From Anaerovirgula multivorans (GTDB lineage: Bacteria; Bacillota; Clostridia; Peptostreptococcales; Natronincolaceae), in contig NZ_FZOJ01000001.1 in assembly GCF_900188145.1 (NCBI RefSeq), positions 310,001 through 374,000 of the forward strand: a DNA stretch of 64,000 nt. The letters are read 5' to 3'. Position numbers and translations under genes: made by a program. The notes beneath the pieces are model-generated. The model was given only the letters and a program-made list of their open reading frames with translations. It was not told the origin of the DNA and ran no database searches. This document shows, piece after piece, positions 39,479 through 45,880 of the stretch. The number at the start of each line of letters is the position of its first letter. The first letter of the stretch is position 1.

Positions 39479-39684
39479 CAGCGATCCTCCTAAATAGCAT
39501 ATTATGTTTTAGCATTATTAAATTTGAATATTATTATACTGAATAATTATAATTTCAATCTATATTTTTCACTAATACTCGTATATGTCTCTGTAACTCT
39601 ATATAATATATTCGCTGGTGGTTCTTTATCTCAAAAAGAAAAAGATGAAAAAAATTCCACCTTCTATTTCTAATTCATCTTTAT

Positions 39685-39731
39685 TATAGATATACGCATT
39701 TATAATTAAAATTTAGGGGCGTATACCTATA
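39685..39731 (+). repeat. Interspersed-repeat-like hairpin, copy K
   Basis: TATAGATATACGC / GCGTATACCTATA is a 13-base inverted repeat around ATTTATAATTAAAATTTAGG, similar to the outer ends of copy D and the TATAGATA ends of other copies. It could also terminate the flavoprotein gene, which stops 13 bp away. Confidence 0.55.
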
Positions 39732-39743
39732 TGATTCTATAGT

Positions 39744-40976
39744 TTATTTTGAACTATGGACTCCAGCAATATACCCTGTAGAAAAAGCTATTTGTAAGTT
39801 ATATCCTCCTGTTAAGGCATCGACGTCTAACAATTCTCCCGCAAAATATAATCCTTTAACAAGCTTTGATTCCATCGTTGAAGGATTTACCTCCTTTACA
39901 TTTATTCCTCCTGATGTAACAATAGCATCTTTAACACTTCGTAATGCTTCAACAGTGATGGGGAAATGCTTTAATGTATCAATCATTCTATTTCTATCTT
40001 TTTTATTAAGCTGGCTCAAGTTTATATCGCTTGCTATGTTTATATCATTTAGCAATGCAACTGACAACTTCTTTGGAAGATAGTCAGTTAATACACTGGA
40101 AATTTGTTTGTTACTTTTTTGAGATGTAATTAATATTTCTTTTAACTCTTCCTGAGGGACTTTAGGTAAAAAATCAATAAATACCCTATGACCTTCTTTA
40201 GGCAATGAAATCTTATTAAGATATGCACTTAGTTCAAAAACTGTAGGACCAGATATTCCATAATGGGTAAATAACAAATCTCCATTAAAAGAGAAGGATT
40301 TATTTTCTATTTTTGTTTTAAGTACAATATCTTTTAACGAAATTCCTGTCAGTTCAGTTAACCATTTCTCTTTGATTACCATAGAAATTAAGCTTGGTTT
40401 TAAGGGAACAATAGAATGTCCTAATCTTTCACAAATCTGAAGGGCTTCTCCAGTACTTCCTGTATACTGGTATGATACGCCGCCGGTAGCTAAAATAATG
40501 GCGTCGCATGTGAAATCTTGATTATCCTTTGTTTTGATACCTATCACCTTATTTTCTTTTACCAAGATATCCTTCATTTCACAATGATAGTAAATTTTCA
40601 CTGCCCTATTTATCAATAGGTTTTGAAAAACTTCAATAATGTCAGAGGACTTGTCACTTACAGGAAATACCTTATTTTCTGTCTCTACTTTTAGTGGACA
40701 TCCTTGATCTTCAATAAGCTTTATAACCTGTTGGCTGGTATAAGTATGCAAGCTTTTATATAAAAATTTACTATTAGTCATTACCTTTTTCATGATTTCA
40801 TCAGGAGAAGAATTATTTGTTACATTACACCTTCCGCCTCCAGTGATTCTCAGTTTTTGTCCTATATTTGCATTCTTTTCTATTATGGTTATATCCTTAC
40901 TATATTCAGCTGCAGTAATTGAAGCCATAATCCCTGCTGGACCTGCTCCAACCACGATGATCTTCTTATTATTCAT
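39744..40976 (-). CDS. HI0933/YhiN-type flavoprotein
   Basis: 410-residue FAD-binding protein. The N-terminal Rossmann 'IIVVGAGPAGIMASITAAE' binds FAD, 'LRITGGGRCNVTNNSS' is the family signature, and 'ILATGGVSYQYTGSTGEALQ' and the C-terminal 'GELLDVDALTGGYNLQIAFS' complete the fold. The reaction is unknown; members are called 'BaiN-like' or aminoacetone oxidase by older annotations. Start ATG with AGGGTG upstream. It is alone between repeat copies H and K. Confidence 0.9.
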   Translation of the reverse strand: MNNKKIIVVGAGPAGIMASITAAEYSKDITIIEKNANIGQKLRITGGGRCNVTNNSSPDEIMKKVMTNSKFLYKSLHTYTSQQVIKLIEDQGCPLKVETENKVFPVSDKSSDIIEVFQNLLINRAVKIYYHCEMKDILVKENKVIGIKTKDNQDFTCDAIILATGGVSYQYTGSTGEALQICERLGHSIVPLKPSLISMVIKEKWLTELTGISLKDIVLKTKIENKSFSFNGDLLFTHYGISGPTVFELSAYLNKISLPKEGHRVFIDFLPKVPQEELKEILITSQKSNKQISSVLTDYLPKKLSVALLNDINIASDINLSQLNKKDRNRMIDTLKHFPITVEALRSVKDAIVTSGGINVKEVNPSTMESKLVKGLYFAGELLDVDALTGGYNLQIAFSTGYIAGVHSSK

Positions 40977-41077
40977 CCTATTCACCCTTCTGTGTAAATT
41001 TATAGTGAATTTATTTTTCGACTTTATTATACCAAATTATTCTATTAATATCACCCATATAGACTTTCTCTTTTCTT

Positions 41078-41132
41078 AAAAGTAGATGACCTAAATCTTT
41101 GATTTGGTGTCAGTCACTTTCACAGAATGTAA
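41078..41132 (+). repeat. Interspersed repeat, copy H (stem-loop module)
   Basis: AAAAGTAGATGACCTAAATC-TTT-GATTTGG, then TGTCAGTCACTTTCACAGAA. One stem pair is a T-G wobble. It joins the terminator of the SOS mini-operon. Confidence 0.8.
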
Positions 41133-41170
41133 AAACAGTGCCCAACTCTCTTCAGAGAGAAGGACACTGC
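41131..41170 (-). terminator. Terminator of the LexA-like mini-operon
   Basis: On the minus strand GCAGTGTCC pairs with GGGCACTG(T) around a loop that itself pairs (CTCTC/GAGAG), and is followed by TTTTTAC. It is 25 bp past the end of the WYL-like gene. Confidence 0.8.
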
Positions 41171-41194
41171 ACTATTCCGTCTTTTATTATTAAA

Positions 41195-41440
41195 TTAAAC
41201 AGGTCTATTGCAATCCCCTTTCCCATATGTTGTATTAATAAGTCCTGGAATAAATGCCGCCAATATATGATCTGTTTTAAAGTTGCGAATAGCTTTTTTT
41301 TCATAGCAGTAGCCTTGAACCATCTTATCGCCTAGTTGTATCACCTTTATCCTTCTTTGGCTTACTTCTAGTTGTTTTTGATAAATAAGAGTAATTGGCT
41401 TCTTGTTTTTATACGAATACCTTAGTACATAATCTATCAT
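41195..41440 (-). CDS. Small WYL-like domain protein
   Basis: 81 residues. 'KKPITLIYQKQLEVSQRRIK' and 'VQGYCYEKKAIRNFKTDHIL' resemble a single WYL-type beta domain: strands, then a basic 'RxFK' segment, then a DxIL end. WYL domains bind ligands or nucleic acid in regulators, including DNA-damage ones. Here there is no attached helix-turn-helix; the LexA-like winged helix is the separate gene upstream, one base away. That arrangement suggests the two proteins act together. The family call is from pattern only. Confidence 0.55.
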   Translation of the reverse strand: MIDYVLRYSYKNKKPITLIYQKQLEVSQRRIKVIQLGDKMVQGYCYEKKAIRNFKTDHILAAFIPGLINTTYGKGDCNRPV

Positions 41441-41441
41441 A

Positions 41442-41687
41442 TCATGATCCTATAATCTCATATGCCTTTATCATCTCTTTACCTTTATCTGTAATCCTTA
41501 TCGTCCTTGGAAAAAGCTCTCGTTTCTTAATAATTTCTAGCTCTTCTAATTTATTTAAGTAAGTATGTATTCTCTTAGTAGAATTTAGGTTTGTAAAATT
41601 GCAAACTTCTCGAGTTGTTGGACTAAATCCATTTTCTTTAATGAACTTCTCTACAGCTTTTACAACATCTAATTGACTATACTTCAT
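41442..41687 (-). CDS. Free-standing LexA-type winged-helix protein
   Basis: 81 residues that follow the LexA N-terminal DNA-binding domain pattern: 'VVKAVEKFIKENGFSPTTRE' (helix 1 and turn), 'TNLNSTKRIHTYLNKLEELE' (recognition-helix region), then 'PRTIRITDKG' (wing). LexA needs a C-terminal Ser/Lys autoprotease domain; it is absent here because the frame ends just after the wing. The start has a strong GGAGGAGGAG upstream. It is the second gene of the mini-operon with LexA boxes, and the stop is one base from the next start. It could bind LexA sites without being cleaved. Confidence 0.75.
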   Translation of the reverse strand: MKYSQLDVVKAVEKFIKENGFSPTTREVCNFTNLNSTKRIHTYLNKLEELEIIKKRELFPRTIRITDKGKEMIKAYEIIGS

Positions 41688-41748
41688 CTAGTCTCCTCCT
41701 CCCATTCTCCACAAGGAATCACTTGACTCAGTTTTCTAACAGTTTACA

Positions 41749-41838
41749 TTATTTAATGTTCTTAGAAGAAGTTTTCTTCCATTGATTTAAATATTCTCTT
41801 AATTCTTTTACCGTGCCAACAAAAACCATTGATTTCAT
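41749..41838 (-). CDS. Small SOS-promoter leader peptide gene (29 aa)
   Basis: ATG with GAGGGGGAAAAAT upstream opens a 29-codon frame: MKSMVFVGTVKELREYLNQW then KKTSSKNIK. It is the first frame after the LexA-controlled promoter. An amphipathic helix is possible in 'TVKELREYLNQWKK'. I do not recognise it. It is too short to be YneA (which is about 100 residues with LysM) but occupies the position where SOS division inhibitors are sometimes found. Confidence 0.6.
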   Translation of the reverse strand: MKSMVFVGTVKELREYLNQWKKTSSKNIK

Positions 41839-41855
41839 TATTTTTCCCCCTCGTC

Positions 41856-41867
41856 AAACGTATGTTC
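41856..41867 (-). promoter_or_regulatory. LexA (SOS) box 2, at the likely start site
   Basis: GAACATACGTTT on the minus strand fits the Gram-positive LexA box (GAAC-RNRY-GTTY). It begins about 8 bp downstream of the -10 and so covers the expected transcription start. Confidence 0.6.
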
Positions 41868-41874
41868 TGTCTTT

Positions 41875-41903
41875 ATTATAACCGAACAGTTGTTCTGTGT
41901 AAA
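41875..41903 (-). promoter_or_regulatory. SOS promoter with LexA box 1 in its spacer
   Basis: Minus strand TTTACA, a 17-bp spacer, then TATAAT. The spacer contains GAACAACTGTTC (41884-41895), a perfect GAAC-N4-GTTC dyad. LexA bound there would block RNA polymerase. The promoter drives the 29-aa, LexA-like and WYL-like genes. Confidence 0.7.
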
Positions 41904-41965
41904 GGTATTTTTTTCTTTTTTTCTTTTTTTTTCTTTTTTTGTTTTTTTGTTTTTTAAAAAATTTC
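41875..41965. repeat. IS target-site duplication, left copy (91 bp)
   Basis: Identical to 43912-44003 except for one extra T in a T-run of the right copy. It spans the SOS promoter and a pyrimidine-rich tract, and ends exactly at the IS left end. Confidence 0.93.
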
Positions 41966-42000
41966 CGGGTCTTTGACAGTTGAATAGTAAATAAATCGCT

Positions 42001-42028
42001 AAAGTCTTTGAAAAGGCTTTATTTTTTT
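42001..42028 (+). terminator. Terminator inside the IS left end
   Basis: AAAGTCTT-TGAA-AAGGCTTT (one G-U) followed by ATTTTTTTG, upstream of the transposase. It blocks transcription entering from the left. Confidence 0.7.
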
Positions 42029-42101
42029 GTCATTTTTTCAAAATTTTACTTTCGTATTTTATCGTATTATGTTATAATATAGGGGATAGGGGGTTAATAT
42101 T

Positions 42102-43814
42102 ATGAGACTATCTCTTTCAAAATCTAAAAATGCCACTTCACTTTATGTGATAAAGGATGTTATTGAAAAGAATAAACGAACTACTAAAATTGTTGAAAAA
42201 CTCGGTACATACGATGAACTCTTAAAAAAGTTAAATGGAGAAGATCCTATCGAATGGGCTAAGAAATATATTTCAGAACTTAATGAAAAAGAAAAAGAAG
42301 AAAACAGTAAAATCATGGTTCAATACTCGCCTACAAAACTTATTGAAAAAGAAAAACAACGTTCTTTTAATGGCGGCTATCTATTTCTTCAAAAAACATA
42401 TCACGAACTAGGGCTTCACAACATCTGTAAAGAGATTTCTAATCGCCATAAATTTTCTTTTAATCTCGACTCCATACTTTCAAGGCTTTTATACGGTAGA
42501 ATTATTTTTCCTAGCTCTAAACTTTCTACCTATAATCTGTCTTCTAGGTTTTTAGAAAAGCCTGACTTTGATATTCAACACATTTATAGAGCCCTTGAGG
42601 TAATCTCAAAGGAAACGAACTTTATTCAATCTGAACTCTATAAAAATAGCCAAAAACTTTCTAAGCGAAATTCAGGCATTCTTTATTATGACTGTACAAA
42701 TTATTTCTTTGAGATTGAACAAGAGCAAGGTCTAAAACAGTATGGCTATTCTAAGGAGCATAAACCGAATCCCATCGTTCAAATGGGGCTTTTCATGGAT
42801 GGTGATGGTATTCCACTAGCTTTTAGCATCACTAAAGGCAATACCAATGAACAGCTGACTTTGAGGCCTCTAGAACAAAAAATACTGGATGATTTCAAGC
42901 TCTCAAAATTTGTTGTCTGCACTGATGCAGGCCTTGCATCCAATGACAATAGAAAATTTAATGACCAGGGACAGCGGGCTTTTATCACCACCCAATCTGT
43001 CAAAAAACTTAAAAAGCACCTTAAAGACTGGACCCTGTCAACTGAAGGATGGTGTTTAAGTGGTGATAACAAGGTTTATGATATCTCTAATATACAAGAA
43101 GATCAGTTTACAGACAAAACCTTCTATAAAGAACGCTGGATTAAAGAAAATGGGTTGGAACAAAAGTTAATCGTTACTTATTCCATCAAATATAGAGACT
43201 ACCAAAGAAAGATTCGAAATGGTCAAATTGACCGCGCCCTTAAGGTCATTGAAACAAACCCTTCAAAGCTTAAAAAAAGCCATCAGAACGATTACAAACG
43301 GTTTATTGGAAAAACCAGTGTTACACCAGATGGTGAAGTGGCGGAAAAGGATCTCTATAGCCTCGATTTAGAAGTTATTGCAAAAGAAGAAGCTTATGAT
43401 GGTTTTTATGGGGTATGCACCAACTTAGAAGATGAGGCCTCTGAAATTATCAAAGTTAACCATAGACGTTGGGAGATTGAAGAATGCTTTAGAATTATGA
43501 AAAGCGAATTTAAGGCAAGACCTGTGTACTTAACAAGAGATGATCGTATAGAAGCACATTTTACAACTTGTTTCTTAGCAATGGTACTCTACAGATATCT
43601 TGAAAAGCGCTTAGATAGTAAGTTCACCTGTTCTGAAATTATACAAGGGTTAAGGGATATGAATTTTTACGAAATCCCTGGCGATGGCTATATTCCAACT
43701 TATACTCGAACGGATTTTACAGATGCTCTTCACGAGGCTTTTGGTTTCAGAACAGATTATCAAATCATTAAAAACACTCAGATGAAAAAAATTTTTAAAG
43801 ATACGAAAAACTAA
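42102..43814 (+). CDS. IS1634-family DDE transposase
   Basis: 570 residues with no frameshift. The IS4-superfamily catalytic residues fit: 'ILYYDCTNYFFE' (first Asp), 'KFVVCTDAGLASN' (second Asp), and 'RRWEIEECFRIMKSEF' (Glu in a Y-(2)-R-(3)-E-(6)-K-like segment). The N-terminal part (about 1-110) is DNA-binding. A weak promoter precedes it (TATAAT near 42073) and AGGGGG lies nine bases before the ATG. Confidence 0.93.
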   Translation: MRLSLSKSKNATSLYVIKDVIEKNKRTTKIVEKLGTYDELLKKLNGEDPIEWAKKYISELNEKEKEENSKIMVQYSPTKLIEKEKQRSFNGGYLFLQKTYHELGLHNICKEISNRHKFSFNLDSILSRLLYGRIIFPSSKLSTYNLSSRFLEKPDFDIQHIYRALEVISKETNFIQSELYKNSQKLSKRNSGILYYDCTNYFFEIEQEQGLKQYGYSKEHKPNPIVQMGLFMDGDGIPLAFSITKGNTNEQLTLRPLEQKILDDFKLSKFVVCTDAGLASNDNRKFNDQGQRAFITTQSVKKLKKHLKDWTLSTEGWCLSGDNKVYDISNIQEDQFTDKTFYKERWIKENGLEQKLIVTYSIKYRDYQRKIRNGQIDRALKVIETNPSKLKKSHQNDYKRFIGKTSVTPDGEVAEKDLYSLDLEVIAKEEAYDGFYGVCTNLEDEASEIIKVNHRRWEIEECFRIMKSEFKARPVYLTRDDRIEAHFTTCFLAMVLYRYLEKRLDSKFTCSEIIQGLRDMNFYEIPGDGYIPTYTRTDFTDALHEAFGFRTDYQIIKNTQMKKIFKDTKN

Positions 43815-43843
43815 AAAAAGTACGCAGTTTTTGAACTCATAAC

Positions 43844-43888
43844 AAAAGCTTGAATCCTAGTATTTACAATAGGTTTCAAGCTTTTTAT
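43844..43888 (+). terminator. Terminator after the transposase (bidirectional)
   Basis: AAAAGCTTGAATCCTA pairs with TAGGTTTCAAGCTTTT and is followed by TTTTT on the plus strand. On the minus strand it would also stop transcription coming from the duplicated SOS promoter. Confidence 0.85.
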
Positions 43889-43911
43889 CCTTTCCAACTG
43901 TCAAAGACGGG

Positions 43912-44003
43912 ATTATAACCGAACAGTTGTTCTGTGTAAAGGTATTTTTTTCTTTTTTTCTTTTTTTTTTCTTTTTTTGTTTTTTTGTTTTTTAAAAAAT
44001 TTC
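43912..44003. repeat. IS target-site duplication, right copy (92 bp) with duplicate SOS promoter
   Basis: Same sequence as 41875-41965 plus one T. It keeps the full TTTACA-17-TATAAT promoter and the GAAC-N4-GTTC box at 43921-43932, now reading leftward into the IS, antisense to the transposase. Confidence 0.93.
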
Positions 44004-44267
44004 TTATCCTATTTTACTTTCAAGGTATCCACTTGTTAGCGTAGATAGGTTTTTCGTTAAGTAGAATAGGCGCTTCATCTGATTCCTCGATATTTCAGCT
44101 TGCTGAAATAGTCAAAAAAATTAAGGCTGTTTAAAAGCCTTCAGATTCGAGACAAAAGAAAATCCAGCGACCGCATCGTATACAGAATACGTAAGGGTGC
44201 TGGATTTTCGAATCAACGAAACCGATATAGATTTTTCAACAGTCTGACCTGCAGCTACAGGTGTTAG
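44004..44267. other. Non-coding stretch with three hairpins
   Basis: No coding frame. It contains a 9-bp palindrome TATTTCAGC-TT-GCTGAAATA (44091-44110), a classical minus-strand terminator AAGGCT...AGCCTT with TTTTTTT (44114-44141), and a nested inverted repeat GAAAATCCAGC / GCTGGATTTTC (44158-44168 and 44199-44209) that encloses CGTAT-ACAGA-ATACG. They lie between the small gene at 44268 and the IS and probably end its transcription. Confidence 0.6.
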
Positions 44268-44525
44268 CTAGACTGCAGTTGCTTGGCTTTTCTCAATATC
44301 AATGAATTCTTTTTGATTATTGATGGAAAGTAGAAGGTTAATTTCCCACCAAACTTTCTCATCTGAATTCTCCGTTGTTACACACTTTTTCACATTAGCT
44401 TTTGGATACTTTTTCTTAATATATTCCATTTCTTCATAGGATAATCTTAATTCTCTAAAATATATTCCTTCCCTAAAAGACTCCGTCAAAAAATTTTCTA
44501 ATCTTTCCACTTCATTTGGTGTCAT
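44268..44525 (-). CDS. Hypothetical protein (85 aa)
   Basis: An 85-residue, charged, soluble protein with no recognised family: 'MTPNEVERLENFLTESFREG', a middle 'LSYEEMEYIKKKYPKANVKK', and 'KVWWEINLLLS'. The C-terminus looks like a simple tail. A good ribosome-binding site (AGAAGGGGGGACAAC) precedes the ATG, so it is probably real. Its 3' side runs into the hairpin region next to the IS. Confidence 0.6.
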   Translation of the reverse strand: MTPNEVERLENFLTESFREGIYFRELRLSYEEMEYIKKKYPKANVKKCVTTENSDEKVWWEINLLLSINNQKEFIDIEKSQATAV

Positions 44526-44637
44526 AGTTGTCCCCCCTTCTAAATCATAAATAATTCAACTAGCTTAATCTTATCTATTATACAATTTCAACGCAATTTT
44601 TATAATTTTAATCAAGTTGTGCTCTTCAAATTTTTTT

Positions 44638-45810
44638 TTATTCTTCAACAATAACCATGGCATGGCTGCCTAAAGAATAATAGCTTGCAAAAAATTCATC
44701 TGCATTATATATAACTTGTCCCTTTAAAGGGTCCATAATATGAACATTATCCTCTACATATCCATTGATTACAACACTATGCAGATTAACATATGCTGAG
44801 TAAGTTTCCTCTGTATCGTGAAAATACCATGCATATCCGATTCTTGGAGCCTTTAGATCAATAGTCATCCAAATAACTACAGGAATCCCCTCATTAAGAT
44901 AGTCAATGATCTCTTCCCTAGTGCTTTGACTTACATCAATGGGATTCATATTTCCACCAGCTGCCTCAAAATAGTTTTTTGCTGCATCAACAATTGGAGG
45001 TGCGAATACATAAAAACCTCCCCGTTGATCTCTGGGATCACCAGCATATGCTTTATAGGGATTCGCCCCATATAGTGTACCATCCCGTGCTATAAAAGGT
45101 TCTTTCGGTAAATACACATCAGCCATTTCAGTTTTTGATACTTCATATCCATAGTAATTTAATACAGCTGTTAAAGAAGTAATTTCACAGCCATTTGGCA
45201 GTTCAGGCTTTTGCATAATAGTACCCACCGGAATATATACTTCAGTAATTTTAACATTACCATCATCTGTAGATTCAATAGCTTGAACCATAGGTTCGGC
45301 AGCTTCAACTATAGGTTCAACCGCTTTAATAAATTCAAGCCAATTGTTCTTAATAGTAATCTCATGATTTTCATTATTAATTTCTATAGGATAAACTTCA
45401 TCTCTTAGTTCATAGGGTGTTTTAATGTTAACCTGTTTTATTTCATAAGTTGCATCATAATTAAGCGGGCTTGACGTCGCTCTACCATCTTCATCAGTAA
45501 TCAACAGTTCAATGACCTCACCTGATTCTAAATCAGTAATGACATATTCAGTGTTTTTTATGGGAATGTCTATAACAGCATCCATATTTAGAATTGTAAT
45601 TGTCCCTTTTTTGGTGGGTATAATATCATCGATTATATCACTATCTTCAACGCCCATCCTGTTATTTTTATGGATTATATTATTATCTTTAAAGTAATAC
45701 CTACCACCATTCAATATAATGGCAATAACAAACATCAAAAATAGAGTAAACCTCAACTTGCTTTTAAAACGTAATCTTTTTCTCAACTGTCTCCCCCTTA
45801 TTCCAGTCAT
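44638..45810 (-). CDS. Membrane-anchored C39-family cysteine peptidase
   Basis: 390 residues: a basic N-terminus, one membrane segment (about 20-36, 'LFLMFVIAIILNG'), a beta-rich linker resembling a SpaA/Cna-type Ig fold ('VITDLESGEVIELLITDEDG', broken at the family-like GxV turns), then a Peptidase_C39_2 domain. The catalytic Cys is in 'PNGCEITSLTAVLNYYGYEV', His is in 'LHSVVINGYV' and Asp in 'HIMDPLKG'. Similar proteins (YvpB-like) act outside the cell on peptides. ATG start with AAGGTGG six bases upstream. The asnB-like gene follows. Confidence 0.85.
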   Translation of the reverse strand: MTGIRGRQLRKRLRFKSKLRFTLFLMFVIAIILNGGRYYFKDNNIIHKNNRMGVEDSDIIDDIIPTKKGTITILNMDAVIDIPIKNTEYVITDLESGEVIELLITDEDGRATSSPLNYDATYEIKQVNIKTPYELRDEVYPIEINNENHEITIKNNWLEFIKAVEPIVEAAEPMVQAIESTDDGNVKITEVYIPVGTIMQKPELPNGCEITSLTAVLNYYGYEVSKTEMADVYLPKEPFIARDGTLYGANPYKAYAGDPRDQRGGFYVFAPPIVDAAKNYFEAAGGNMNPIDVSQSTREEIIDYLNEGIPVVIWMTIDLKAPRIGYAWYFHDTEETYSAYVNLHSVVINGYVEDNVHIMDPLKGQVIYNADEFFASYYSLGSHAMVIVEE

Positions 45811-45880
45811 GTACATCCACCTTCAAAAGACCGAACATATTTTTTACGATGGTGGACAACGAATACCTAGTAAGGATTAT

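Larger units (their letters stand above)
41966..43911 (+). mobile_element. IS1634-family insertion sequence (about 1946 bp)
   Basis: Bounded by imperfect 17-bp inverted ends that share GTCTTTGACAGTTG (41969-41982, and reversed at 43895-43908). It carries one full-length transposase. The long target duplication (91/92 bp) is the hallmark of the IS1634 family. Terminator hairpins at both ends insulate the transposase gene. Both ends, frame and duplication are intact, so the insertion looks recent. Confidence 0.92.

Noticed and set aside
41908-41960. T/C-rich tract seen as a simple assembly artefact
   Set aside because: It occurs twice with almost the same lengths inside a target duplication, which is better explained by the IS insertion.
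42102-43814. Programmed frameshift in the transposase
   Set aside because: The gene is one intact frame containing all catalytic residues; no slippery site is needed.
44145-44213. Integron attC site
   Set aside because: Nested stems recall attC, but no integrase, no GTTRRRY core and no cassette array are visible.
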